Positions 36,186-45,128 of a stretch of DNA of 64,000 nt are shown here, piece by piece. The notes under the pieces were generated by a model, which saw only the letters and a program-made list of their open reading frames with translations, did no database searches and had not been told where the DNA came from. The stretch spans positions 1,457,501-1,521,500 of the forward strand of contig NZ_CP052135.1 of assembly GCF_012955605.1 (NCBI RefSeq), in the 5' to 3' direction. The first letter of the stretch is position 1, and each line of letters opens with the position of its first letter. The stretch is from Bacillus fonticola. Its GTDB lineage: Bacteria > Bacillota > Bacilli > Bacillales > JC228. The translations under genes were made by a program, and so were the position numbers.

Positions 36186-37073
36186 CTATTCTGTAATGAT
36201 TCCCTGTTTTACAGCAGCTTGCTTAATGCTCTCATAATCCTCGTTACTGGCCTTTGTAAAACCAGAAGCTCCAAACGCATCGAGAATTTCTTGATCTTCA
36301 ATTGCTATAAAGGTTTCTTGTAGCTTTTGAATCGTTTCTTCGTCCGTATTTTTGGTAACAGCCCATGGATATTGGAATAGTTGATCTGACTCCCAAATCA
36401 CTTTGAGTTGGTCCCCGTCGATTTTTCCTGCTTCCACTAGTTGATTGTAAATGGCGCTATCAATGGCTCCGACATCAACTTGTTTGTTTTGAACAGATAA
36501 AGCAGTGGCGTCATGTGAGCCTGTGAAGCGCACAGAATTAAACTTATAATTATCTTCAGACTCATAAACGCCACGGTCTTTTAGCTCGATTGAAGGGATT
36601 AAAGACCCTGAGGTAGAATTTTGGTCCCCAAAAGCCATATCAATTTCTCCTGGATTTTCTAACAACTCGTCAATTGAATTCCACGGATTATCTCGATGTG
36701 TGATCAAGTAGGAATAGTAAAATGGGTCTCCGTCGATTAACTGAGTAATGATCGCTTTTGCACCACTCTGTTCATTAGCAATGACGTAAGTTAACGGCCC
36801 CAGATACGCCATATCGATTTTGTCGTAATTCATAGCTTCAACAACACCGTTATAGTCTGGATACACTTCAACAGTTACTTCTCTTTCTAAGCTTTCATTT
36901 AAAAGAGATTGTAGTTTATCCATGGCTCCTTGCATAGAACCTTCTGTTTGCGCAGGAATCACTCCGATTGTAAATGTATCATTCGGTTCATTACTTGAGC
37001 TTGCATCGCCACTACACGCTGCAAGTAGAAAGATTATACCAATGGTAAGCGCTAAAACGCCCCATTTTTTCAT
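36186..37073 (-). CDS. phnD: Phosphonate/phosphite-type substrate-binding lipoprotein
   Basis: The 295-residue lipoprotein has a signal peptide and lipobox LLAACS. The mature part opens FTIGVIPAQTEGSM and has YLGPLTYVIANEQ, GDQNSTSGSLIPSIEL and FTGSHDATALSVQNKQVDVG, the ligand-contacting blocks of PhnD/PtxB-type binding proteins (ThrSer and SerThrSerGly loops that hold the oxyanion). GAGGTG lies just before two adjacent ATG codons; I use the second, 37073. A terminator hairpin between selD and this gene (37120-37150) means it may have its own promoter or depend on read-through. Confidence 0.9.
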   Translation of the reverse strand: MKKWGVLALTIGIIFLLAACSGDASSSNEPNDTFTIGVIPAQTEGSMQGAMDKLQSLLNESLEREVTVEVYPDYNGVVEAMNYDKIDMAYLGPLTYVIANEQSGAKAIITQLIDGDPFYYSYLITHRDNPWNSIDELLENPGEIDMAFGDQNSTSGSLIPSIELKDRGVYESEDNYKFNSVRFTGSHDATALSVQNKQVDVGAIDSAIYNQLVEAGKIDGDQLKVIWESDQLFQYPWAVTKNTDEETIQKLQETFIAIEDQEILDAFGASGFTKASNEDYESIKQAAVKQGIITE

Positions 37074-37119
37074 CATTTGCACCTCATTTAACTAGAATTT
37101 ATCTGAAAAAGTTGTTCAT

Positions 37120-37150
37120 AAAATAAGGACTCGGTATGAGTCCTTATTTT
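37120..37150 (-). terminator. Terminator after selD
   Basis: AAAATAAGGACTC pairs perfectly with GAGTCCTTATTTT around GGTAT. It lies between selD and phnD on their common strand. Confidence 0.8.
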
Positions 37151-37154
37151 TACA

Positions 37155-38204
37155 CTACACTACGTGAATACGTCCTTTATTTTCGCTAGTTACTTCGCCT
37201 ATGATCGCCGATTGCACACCGCTTGCTTGTAGATCACGTTGCAGTGCTTCAGCTTCTTCCCCAGGTAGTGAAATGAGCAATCCACCTGAAGTTACCGCGT
37301 CACAGAGGATGAGTTGATCAAGCTCACTAATATTGCTGTCGTATTCAACGTCTTCAACTAACCATTGGTGATTTTTCTTCGTGCCACCTGGGATAACGTT
37401 CTGTTCAGCGAGCTCTCTTGTTTTAGAGAGGACAGGGACATTTTTATGGGTAACAGTAATGCCCACACCGCTTCCTTTTGCGACTTCTAACGTATGACCG
37501 AGAAGGCCAAAACCAGTAATATCTGTACAAGCGTTTACAGAGTAGTTAGCCATCGCTTCAGCAGCTTTTTTATTTAAGGTTGCCATGACAGTAGACACTT
37601 CGTCGATTTCTTCCTTATTGAGAAGATCTCTCTTAATGGCAGTCGTTAAAATGCCAACCCCAATCGGTTTTGTCAAAATGAGTTTATCACCTGGTTTTGC
37701 ACCAATATTGGCACGTATTCGGTCTGGATGAATCGTTCCAGTGACTGAAAGACCGAATTTAGGCTCTTGATCATCGATGGAGTGACCGCCTACTAGAACA
37801 GCTCCGGATTCTCTCACTTTATCGGAAGAACCTGCTAGAATATCGGCCAAAATACTTTTATCTAAAGTACTAATTGGAAATCCGACAATATTCATAACTG
37901 TAATTGGTTTACCGCCCATGGCATACACGTCACTTAGCGCATTTGCAGCAGCAATTTGTCCAAACATATACGGATCATCAACGATCGGTGTAAAATAGTC
38001 CAGCGTTTGAACGAGTGCCGTTTCATCGTTAATTTTGTAGACACCTGCATCGTCAGAAGTGTCTAAGCCGACGAGTAAATTAGGGTCAGGGACATTTTTA
38101 GGTAGATGACGCAGCACCTGCGCCAGGTCTTCAGGACCAATTTTGCATCCTCAGCCACCTTTAGTTGAGAGGGAAGTAAGCTTTACGATTTCTTCTCTAG
38201 ACAT
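37155..38204 (-). CDS. selD: Selenide, water dikinase (selenophosphate synthetase), selenocysteine-containing
   Basis: SelD makes selenophosphate from selenide and ATP, the Se donor for Sec-tRNA and selenouridine. AAGGAGAG precedes ATG 38204. The frame has TGA at codon 18 (38151-38153), giving STKGG-U-GCKIGPEDLAQVL, exactly where SelD proteins have the essential Cys or Sec before GCK. The rest is full length: LVGLDTSDDAGVYKI, TLDYFTPIVDDPY (metal Asp), GGHSIDDQEPKFGLSVTG and DITGFGLLGHTLE. The total is 349 residues. A SECIS-like hairpin follows the TGA. Conventional gene calling would lose the first 29 residues, including the glycine-rich active-site loop. A glycosyltransferase gene lies 63 bp upstream. 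Confidence 0.96.
38107..38125 (-). promoter_or_regulatory. SECIS-like hairpin of selD
   Basis: On the minus strand UGGCGCAG pairs with CUGCGUCA (8 bp, one G-U) around loop GUG, with 33 nt between the TGA and the loop. This is at the long end of the accepted spacing. It is the weakest of the four by loop sequence but has a stable stem. Confidence 0.6.
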
Positions 38205-38267
38205 GTATATTTCTCTCCTTTTTACGAGAATAGGTGTAGCATCAGTTAATACGGAGGCGCAGATGGA

Positions 38268-39269
38268 TCACTTTATGTCAAGAATCCTTTTGTACATATG
38301 AAGTAACGTTTCTGCTTCGTATGTATTGGAGTGGTTCGCGACAATGTATTGTTTTGCCAATTGCCCCATCTTTTGCTTCAAGTGTTTATTATTCATGATT
38401 TGCTCGGTAAATTCAAGAAATTCATCTGGTGTTTGATACAAAAACCCTGTTTCTTTGTGTGATACAATGCTGCGATTACCTTGATTATTTGAAACGATCA
38501 CAGGTATTTCATATCCCATTGCTTCTAAAAGAGCAGTGGATTGCCCTTCGGAATGGGAGGTGTTTAACACAACATCTGCCTGCTCATAAACGGCACCCAT
38601 ACTAGAGTGCGGGAGCTGACCGAGGTAGCTGATCCAATCGCTTTGCCGGTCTACAAGTTCTTTGACTAGTCGCCCTTCTTCTTCCTCGATTATGGGGCCT
38701 ACTAGCCAAAGACGAACACGCGGGAACTTTCTATGGAGTGCCTGCATCATATGGATAGCAGCAGGGATGTTTTTCACTTTTCGAATTCCTGCAGGCAAAA
38801 CAAACAAAAAAGTGTTTTTTTCTTTTGCAAACGGGAGGTGAACCTTTGGGAAATCAACGGTTCCTTGTGCAATGGTCACTATTTTATTCTTTGTTTGTGG
38901 AATTTCATTCAGTAAAGTTTCTCTCGCTTTGTTATCAAAGACGTGTATGGCTTTCGCACCATTTAACGAAGTCATAACATCTGCTCGTTTGCTCTTATCA
39001 AACAGGTCGTGGTTTAAATCAGTTCCTGTTAGGGTGACGATGTAGGGGTTTAATGTCCGTCCCAACTTTTGCATAAAGGTGTAAAAATGATGGGCGTGAA
39101 ATCCATGTACAATATCGGCGGAAGGGAAGGAATGGAGGGAGCCTTCTTCTGTAATGGAAACGATGTCCGTTTTGACACCTAGTTTCTCCAACCCGCTTGC
39201 TATACGTCTGACTGTCACGGTATTCCCACGAGGTTGATGGAAATTGGGTGATGCTAAAACAACTTTCAT
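38268..39269 (-). CDS. GT4-type glycosyltransferase
   Basis: The 333-residue protein has the GT-B fold. The N-terminal half begins MKVVLASPNFHQPRGNTVTV (acceptor side) and has IVHGFHAHHFYTF. The C-terminal half has VLPAGIRKVKNIPAAIHMM, ISYLGQLPHSSMGAVYEQADVV-like context, and HSEGQSTALLEAMGYEIPVI, the GT4 E-x7-E donor-binding motif. It probably transfers a sugar from a nucleotide sugar to a lipid or cell-wall precursor on the cytoplasmic face. AAAGGATGAG precedes the ATG. It lies upstream of selD on the same strand, a link with no evident metabolic sense. Confidence 0.85.
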   Translation of the reverse strand: MKVVLASPNFHQPRGNTVTVRRIASGLEKLGVKTDIVSITEEGSLHSFPSADIVHGFHAHHFYTFMQKLGRTLNPYIVTLTGTDLNHDLFDKSKRADVMTSLNGAKAIHVFDNKARETLLNEIPQTKNKIVTIAQGTVDFPKVHLPFAKEKNTFLFVLPAGIRKVKNIPAAIHMMQALHRKFPRVRLWLVGPIIEEEEGRLVKELVDRQSDWISYLGQLPHSSMGAVYEQADVVLNTSHSEGQSTALLEAMGYEIPVIVSNNQGNRSIVSHKETGFLYQTPDEFLEFTEQIMNNKHLKQKMGQLAKQYIVANHSNTYEAETLLHMYKRILDIK

Positions 39270-39609
39270 TTTCTTCTCATCCTTTGGTCATATAATCAAC
39301 TAATTTTATTGCACATAAGAAGAGTTCCTCATGATTATCTCGAAGTCAAATGAATCTGTCACTAAAAATGCTTATAACTAGTTTCTTCTTAACCCAAAGA
39401 ATATATGATCACAGAATGTGGAAGTGATGATTTTTGAATTGAAGTAAGTGATCGAGCGTTATCTTTGAATTGTCCAAGCCCCCTATGAAAGAATAAAGAT
39501 AGTCTGTTATAGCGTGTACAAAGCATTTTGATCCACAAAGAGGGATTGTTCTTTTTGCTGTTGAATACTTTATGACAGATAACATTTACATGAAGGAGAG
39601 GGGTAAACG

Positions 39610-40362
39610 ATGCTGCTAGAAAAAATGAACGATCTACAGTTAGAAGATCTTGATGGCAACAAAGTTTCGATTAGTGACTATCGTGGGAAAAACACACTCA
39701 TTTTCATGTGGGCATCTTGGTGACGTTGCCGTGCACAGTTGCCAGGCTGGCAAAAAGTATACGAACAAAACAAAGACAAAAACTTTGAAATCCTTTCGGT
39801 CGCTGTTGATGGTCAAGGCGCAGAAGTGGTTAGACCACATGTGAAAGGAACCACCTTTACTACCGTCGTCGATCAAAACAATACATTAGTGAACCTGTTT
39901 CATTTCAAAATTGTGCCAAATGGTATTTTTATTGACGAAAACGGAACAATTCGTCTATTGAAAGAAGGATTTCACGTTGATACACCAGAACATATTCAAG
40001 CCGTTGAACAATTGATTAATAAAGAAGTGGAAAAGGTTGAATTTGAAGAATGGTCCACTAGAAATGCGGAGTCTGATTTACAAATTCAACTCGCACAAAC
40101 AAAGTTTAAGCTCGGGATGGAATATGTAAAACAGGAAAGAAACGAGGAGGCTTTGCGCGAACTGGATGATGCAGTCTTACTCGACCCAGATAACTTCACG
40201 ATTCGAAAACAACGCTGGTACATTCGCTATCCAGAAAAATTCGGTCAGGAAATTGATTTCGAGTGGCAAAAAGGACAGCTCAAAAAGGAAAAAGCGGAAG
40301 AAGAGATGCGCCGGAATCAGGGACTTGTTTGCGGTCCGGACGGGTGTTTTATCGCGAACTAA
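39610..40362 (+). CDS. Selenocysteine-containing TlpA/ResA-like redoxin with UxC motif
   Basis: AAGGAGAGG precedes ATG 39610. The frame carries one TGA at 39721-39723 (codon 38) and ends at TAA 40360-40362, giving 250 residues. The TGA context is IFMWASW-U-RCRAQLPGWQ, aligning with the TlpA active site WASWCxxCR, so U takes the nucleophile position. Only one residue separates U from Cys40 (U-R-C), a tighter motif than CxxC. A thioredoxin-like fold follows (VVDQNNTLVNLF, cis-Pro in IVPNGIFIDENG), then a TPR-like helical segment (LGMEYVKQERNEEALRELDD) and a C-terminal CGPDGC that may be a second redox pair. It has no signal peptide, so it is cytoplasmic. Confidence 0.87.
39739..39753 (+). promoter_or_regulatory. 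SECIS-like hairpin of the TlpA-like selenoprotein
   Basis: TTGCCA pairs perfectly with TGGCAA around loop GGC, 21 nt after the TGA. The loop begins with two G, as in the thioredoxin and ATPase hairpins. Confidence 0.75.
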
Positions 40363-40385
40363 GTAATACAGATATTTATATGTAA

Positions 40386-40442
40386 AGTACCCTGGGGTTA
40401 TTGGAAAAGGCTGTTTTTTTCGAAACTCCAGGGTGACTTTTT
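40386..40442 (+). terminator. Terminator of the TlpA-like selenoprotein gene
   Basis: CCCTGGGGTT pairs with AACTCCAGGG over a long loop, followed by GACTTTTTG. Confidence 0.65.
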
Positions 40443-40530
40443 GCATGAAAAGAAGATTTCCCCCATGTATACAAATAAAATTTAAGCTCGAAAGGAAAGG
40501 GGATGGGAATTTCCCATACAAGCGAATACA

Positions 40531-41007
40531 CTACATGGATAATGCCTTATTCGCTAGATTGACGTCACCTTGAAGTAACTTTTCCATATCGTAAGAAGGA
40601 TACAACCCGTTTTCGTACATGTAGTTGAAAATCCTTGTGTGACATTTGATGGCTGTGTTTAATTGTTTAGTTAACATATCTTTCAGCATTGGAGTGGCTG
40701 TTTCCGTAATAGCTACTGAATAATTTCTTACTTCTGCCTTTGAAAATGCGAGTAGGTCTCCTGCGTAGAAGCCATTATCTGCTCTGTACTCACTTGAATG
40801 CCCAGGTTTAGGGGTGTATGGGTAAAATTGCACAAGTTCCTTTAAACTTGTTTCAAGATCATGTATGGCTTTCTTGTAAATATCGAGCAAACGCTTGTCT
40901 TGAATTTGTTTCATCCCCATCTTTGCTTTCATTAATCCGATTGACTTAAACGCCGTTAACTCGTGAAGCTCTAGGGTTTCATGCCAAGCTAAAGTTTTTT
41001 CTCCCAT
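40531..41007 (-). CDS. CotF-like spore coat family protein
   Basis: ATG 41007 is preceded by AAAGGAGAC; the frame is open ten codons more without a site. The 158-residue helical protein starts MGEKTLAWHETLELHELTAF and ends with YENGLYPSYDMEKLLQGD, the YPAY-like closing motif of CotF-related coat proteins. KAIHDLETSLKELVQFYP marks the second helix. It is monocistronic between the selenoprotein terminator and the divergent EamA gene. A spore coat role is inferred from family only. Confidence 0.75.
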   Translation of the reverse strand: MGEKTLAWHETLELHELTAFKSIGLMKAKMGMKQIQDKRLLDIYKKAIHDLETSLKELVQFYPYTPKPGHSSEYRADNGFYAGDLLAFSKAEVRNYSVAITETATPMLKDMLTKQLNTAIKCHTRIFNYMYENGLYPSYDMEKLLQGDVNLANKALSM

Positions 41008-41159
41008 GCTAATGTCTCCTTTTTTTGAAATAACCAATGTACTATATGTTGAGATAAGGGAAATCGTAGCTTAGCCAAATAAAATTGGGCCTCGATAAGC
41101 TAAATGAATGAGTCTGTTTCCATAAAGTATTAGGGTCGATAAAAAAGGAAGTGAGAAGG

Positions 41160-42023
41160 ATGAACCCAATACTTTTTGGATTCCTTGTTCTACTAACGAC
41201 TTCTCTTATGGGGTCGTCGTTTGCGATTGGAAAAATTGGATTGGACTACTTGTCACCACTTCTTCTAGTGGGGATTCGATTTACATTTGCGGGTGTGCTA
41301 ATGGCGCTATTTGTTATCAAGAAGCCTCTACCGAAGGAGTTTTCTGATTGGGTAAGGATCTTTTTTGTTGGCCTTTTCCAGACCGCCGGGGTAATGGGAA
41401 GTATATTTTTAAGCTTGAGAACAATCACTGCAGGGGAATCGTCTATTCTAGCATTCACTAATCCCCTAATTGTTGTTATTTTAAGTAGTTTGTTCCTCGG
41501 TCTAAAGTATCGATTTTCACACTGGATCGGCGTATTGGTCGGATTCATGGGTGTGTTTATCACACTAGGATTTTACTTACAATTACAAATCGGAACTCTG
41601 CTCGGACTTGGTGCATCCATTTCTTGGGCCACTGCAACAATCTTAATCAAAAAATGGGGAAATCGTTTTAACATTTGGGTGTTAACAGCGTATCAAATGC
41701 TTTTCGGTGGGCTTTTCTTGTTACTAATGAGTATAACGATGGAAACACCTAAATTTGTCATCAACACGATATCTGTATTGATTGTGTTGTGGCTTGCTAT
41801 CATGGCATCCATCGTCCAATTTGCTATCTGGTTTTACTTACTTAACCGAGGGGATCCTGGAAAAACGAGTGCATTTCTCTTCTTAGCTCCACTTTTTGGT
41901 GTTTTGTCAGGGTGGGTAATATTAGGCGAAGTGGTCGAATGGTATGTTTACGTAGGGGGATTCCTCATTATCGTCGGAATTTTTCTTGTCAATTGGACGT
42001 TTTCAAAAAAGAAAATAGATTGA
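41160..42023 (+). CDS. EamA/DMT-family transporter
   Basis: The 287-residue membrane protein has ten predicted helices in two EamA repeats (about 5-135 and 145-280). The repeats show SSFAIGKIGLDYLSPLLLVGIRF in the first and SISWATATILIKKW at the start of the second. ATG 41160 follows AAGGAAGTGAG. Such drug/metabolite transporters export amino acids, purines or other metabolites. The substrate cannot be told. The following 166-bp gap before the peptidase gene contains no gene. Confidence 0.87.
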   Translation: MNPILFGFLVLLTTSLMGSSFAIGKIGLDYLSPLLLVGIRFTFAGVLMALFVIKKPLPKEFSDWVRIFFVGLFQTAGVMGSIFLSLRTITAGESSILAFTNPLIVVILSSLFLGLKYRFSHWIGVLVGFMGVFITLGFYLQLQIGTLLGLGASISWATATILIKKWGNRFNIWVLTAYQMLFGGLFLLLMSITMETPKFVINTISVLIVLWLAIMASIVQFAIWFYLLNRGDPGKTSAFLFLAPLFGVLSGWVILGEVVEWYVYVGGFLIIVGIFLVNWTFSKKKID

Positions 42024-42189
42024 GGACTTGGAGTACTGTGTTGAAGTTGAAATTTACACCAATTGCCTATCCCTATTTCTTACCGTTTTACCATTCTAAC
42101 TTCATTTTACTTGGTTCTCTATGCAATAAGTCCCATTTTTGTCTATCTGATTGATCATAAAGTAGTAAAGAGAATTAGGGGGAGAGCAC

Positions 42190-43062
42190 ATGTCCGTTCA
42201 AAAAGGTGTCGTCGAAGTAACGGGAGGGAAGGTCTGGTATCAGAAACACGATCTCGATACGAACAAAACTCCAGTGATCGTATTACATGGCGGGCCAGGG
42301 TCATCTCATTACTCAATGCAAGGCTTAAAGGTGCTCGCTGAGTATCGTCCTGTCATTTTTTACGATCAATTAGGTTGCGGGAAGTCTGAGCGGCCAACAG
42401 ATACGTCTTTGTGGAATATTGAGCGGTTTGTTGAAGAATTAGCGCAAATACGAGAAGCTCTATCTCTCGAGGAAGTGCACATACTTGGCCATTCATGGGG
42501 AACTACGTTAGCTGCTGCCTATGTACTAACGAAGCCAGTCGGAGTGAAAAGTGTTATCTTCTCGAGTCCATGTTTAAGTGCGCCTCTATGGGCAGAAGAC
42601 CAAGAACGGAACCGCAAACTGCTACCAGAAGATGTCCAGGCAACCTTAACAAGGTGTGAGGAGAATGGAACGACGGACTCGCAAGAATATAAGGACGCCA
42701 CTGCCGAGTTTAACAAGCGGTTCGTCTGCCGTATTAATCCGTACCCTGAGTTTTTGAAAAAAGGAGCTCATTATAGAAATCCAGAGGTTTACAACATTAT
42801 GTGGGGGCCTTCAGAATTTTATGTAACTGGGAATTTAAAAGATTTTGACTGCACTTCACAGTTAAAAGAAATCGACGTACCAACCCTTTACACTTGTGGT
42901 CGTTATGATGAAGCAACTCCGCAGTCTACAGAATATTTTAGTAGACTGACGCCTAATGGAATATTTCATGTGTTTGAAAACAGTGCTCATATGCCTTATA
43001 TTGAGGAGACGGAGGAATATATGAGGGTTGTTCGCAATTTCTTAGCGAGTGTGGATTCATAG
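42190..43062 (+). CDS. pip: Proline iminopeptidase-family alpha/beta hydrolase
   Basis: The 290-residue alpha/beta hydrolase has oxyanion-hole motif VLHGGPGSSHYSM near residue 33, YDQLGCGKS, nucleophile elbow HILGHSWGTTLAA near 105, catalytic Asp in CGRYDEATPQ and His in ENSAHMPYIEE. The HGGPG and GxSWG pair is typical of S33 proline iminopeptidases, which release N-terminal Pro from peptides, though close relatives act on other amides. GGGGGAGAGC precedes the ATG. It has no signal peptide. Confidence 0.9.
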   Translation: MSVQKGVVEVTGGKVWYQKHDLDTNKTPVIVLHGGPGSSHYSMQGLKVLAEYRPVIFYDQLGCGKSERPTDTSLWNIERFVEELAQIREALSLEEVHILGHSWGTTLAAAYVLTKPVGVKSVIFSSPCLSAPLWAEDQERNRKLLPEDVQATLTRCEENGTTDSQEYKDATAEFNKRFVCRINPYPEFLKKGAHYRNPEVYNIMWGPSEFYVTGNLKDFDCTSQLKEIDVPTLYTCGRYDEATPQSTEYFSRLTPNGIFHVFENSAHMPYIEETEEYMRVVRNFLASVDS

Positions 43063-43122
43063 AAAGAAAAATAAGGTTTTAAGAGCAATTTGCACAGCCG
43101 CAAGGAGGATGAAGAGTAGAGG

Positions 43123-43509
43123 ATGATTTCCATGAACCCTGTCCCAATTACAAATATCAAAAAGCAACTAGAAAAGATAACTGAATACTGGTCTCCACGT
43201 GTAGTGGCAACGGTAAATAATCAATATGTAAAGGTAGCTAAGTTAAAAGGTCAATTCGTTTGGCATAAACATGAAAATGAAGATGAACTGTTTATGGTTG
43301 TTTATGGGCGTTTACAGATTGAACTTGAAAATGATGATGTGATCGTATTAGAAGAAGGAGAATTCTGTGTGATCCCAAAAAACACAATGCACAATCCAAT
43401 TGCTGACGAAGAATGCGGAATCGTACTAATAGAACCCGTTAGTACTTTACATACTGGTGACGTTAATTCTCCTCTTACAAAAACGATTGAAGAGCAGCTA
43501 CGAGACTAA
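43123..43509 (+). CDS. Cupin-domain protein
   Basis: This 128-residue single cupin barrel has metal motif 1 VWHKHENEDELFMVVYGRL (HxHx4Ex6G) near residue 45 and motif 2 ending with the third His in IPKNTMHNPIADEE near 90. The metal ligands are complete. Such small cupins can be dioxygenases, isomerases or sensors, so no reaction is assigned. It follows pip by 60 bp and may be co-transcribed. GGAGGATGAAGAG precedes the ATG. Confidence 0.85.
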   Translation: MISMNPVPITNIKKQLEKITEYWSPRVVATVNNQYVKVAKLKGQFVWHKHENEDELFMVVYGRLQIELENDDVIVLEEGEFCVIPKNTMHNPIADEECGIVLIEPVSTLHTGDVNSPLTKTIEEQLRD

Positions 43510-43644
43510 AAACCTTTCCAACGTAAATGATTGTTCAAATGGTTTTTGAAGCATCACAGTTTTATCAAAATCTCCATTTACACTAGAAGTTAGACACGTT
43601 ACATACTAGGATAGTCTAATAGTCTAATAAAGTGAGTGATAACA

Positions 43645-44430
43645 ATGGGTGAACTTCTCCATCAATTAAGCTTAAAATGGTATACAATGTTAACGCAATT
43701 CGGTACGAAGGTAGCTGAGCCAATCCTTAACATAACCGATCAAATCAATATTCCCATTTTGACGGCTTTACTACTTGGACTAGCCGCAACTACATCACCT
43801 TGTCAAATCACAACCAATGCTAGTGCACTCGCTTTGGTTTCTAGGGATGCAACAAACAAAAGGCAAACATGGATCCAAACGTTTGCATTTATCGCAGGGA
43901 AAACGTTGATTTATACGATTGTTGGGGGGGTGGCAATTTATTTAGGGGTACAGCTAACAACGGTGAACGGAAATGCTTCGTTTATTATTACCATTCGAAA
44001 GTTAATTGGACCGATCATGATTTTGGCGGGATTATATTTTCTCGGGTTCTCACGGTTTCGCCCTTCGTTTGGAATAAGATTTAGTGAATGGATGAAAAGC
44101 AAAATTCCACAAGGAACACCTGTTGGTTCCTTTAGTTTTGGTGTTGCATTCGCCCTTGCTTTTTGTCCAACATTAGTTTGGCTCTTTTTTGGACTCCTTG
44201 TACCTTTAGGGATTCAGAGTTCTGGTGGATTACTATTACCTACCGTTTTTGCAATTGGCACAACGATTCCACTAATCTTCTTTGTTCTTATACTAGTCGA
44301 TAGTTCAGACATGATAAAACAGAAATTTTTCAAGAAAACGAAATCATTGAATCGATGGTTAACAAAGGTTGCTGCTATCATATTCTTGTTAGCGGGTATT
44401 AACGACACATTCACTTATTGGTTTTTATAG
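43645..44430 (+). CDS. CcdA/DsbD-like thiol-disulfide transmembrane protein
   Basis: The 261-residue protein has about six transmembrane helices. ATTSPCQITTNASALAL near residue 45 and ALAFCPTLVWLFFG near 170 place one Cys in helix 1 and one in helix 4, the pair that carries electrons across the membrane in CcdA and DsbD. CcdA feeds reductant to CcmG/ResA for apocytochrome c reduction, so its place ahead of the ccm genes makes sense. It is more divergent than B. subtilis CcdA. ATG 43645 is preferred, though its ribosome binding site (GAGTGA) is weak. Confidence 0.75.
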   Translation: MGELLHQLSLKWYTMLTQFGTKVAEPILNITDQINIPILTALLLGLAATTSPCQITTNASALALVSRDATNKRQTWIQTFAFIAGKTLIYTIVGGVAIYLGVQLTTVNGNASFIITIRKLIGPIMILAGLYFLGFSRFRPSFGIRFSEWMKSKIPQGTPVGSFSFGVAFALAFCPTLVWLFFGLLVPLGIQSSGGLLLPTVFAIGTTIPLIFFVLILVDSSDMIKQKFFKKTKSLNRWLTKVAAIIFLLAGINDTFTYWFL

Positions 44431-44568
44431 GTTAACGTTTGAAGAAAAACATATGAATTGATGAAGCAAGTGAGGGGAAGGATTGTATAACTTTTTTTGT
44501 TTTTCACACAATCCTCATATTTTTTGTCCATAATAGAAGAAAAAATCTGAATCGAGGAGGTGAGGAGT

Positions 44569-44826
44569 GTGAGTTGGGAACTCTTAATCTTACTTGCGTG
44601 CCCTCTTATGATGTTATTCTGTATGAAAGGTATGTTCTCTGGAAACAAAGAATCTAAAGAAGATCTGGGAAGTCAACCACAACAGTCTGATCTGCAACCA
44701 TTACAAAATAAAATGTCTGAATTAATGGAGCAAAATCAGAAATTAACTGAGGAAGTAAATCACCTGAAAAATTCAAAAAGTGAAGTTGGAAACGTCGTGA
44801 ATTTGAAAAAGGCTCAAAACAGTTAA
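44569..44826 (+). CDS. Small membrane-anchored coiled-coil protein
   Basis: GTG 44569 follows GGAGGTGAGG. The 85-residue product has one N-terminal membrane helix containing two Cys and Met residues (LLACPLMMLFCMKGMF), a polar linker, then a coiled coil (NKMSELMEQNQKLTEEVNHL). The Cys/Met-rich anchor recalls DUF2933-type proteins found beside copper genes, but I cannot show homology. The 300 bp after it hold only an ACCCAGC/GCTGGGT hairpin at 44964-44993 and the ccmE leader. Confidence 0.65.
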   Translation: MSWELLILLACPLMMLFCMKGMFSGNKESKEDLGSQPQQSDLQPLQNKMSELMEQNQKLTEEVNHLKNSKSEVGNVVNLKKAQNS

Positions 44827-45128
44827 ACAATCGAATGAGAGCTTGGGATTTTAAATTCGTTGTTGTGACTTTTTTGAGTAAAAACAAAAAACAGCAAAAA
44901 GACGAGCGTTAACTTTACATCCAATAAAGTACTGGAACCGTCCTAGCTATCAAGATAAATAAAACCCAGCTCCGTTTATCCATGGGGCTGGGTATTATAC
45001 TGAATGACTAACACAGAGATGTAAGGAGAAATAAGTAGTAACATCACAAAATCTTCAAATTTAACCCCTAGAATACACAGGTAATGTAATGTAAAATTGC
45101 ATAGAAGTAAAAAAACGAGGTGGTTTTA

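Noticed and set aside
42021..42050. Read-through of the EamA stop TGA as Sec
   Set aside because: The extension would be only a few residues with no conserved motif and no clear GG tri-loop hairpin. The protein is already full length.
44964..44993. Strong terminator between the small coiled-coil gene and ccmE
   Set aside because: The ACCCAGC/GCTGGGT stem lacks a T run on the plus strand. It is noted only as a hairpin.
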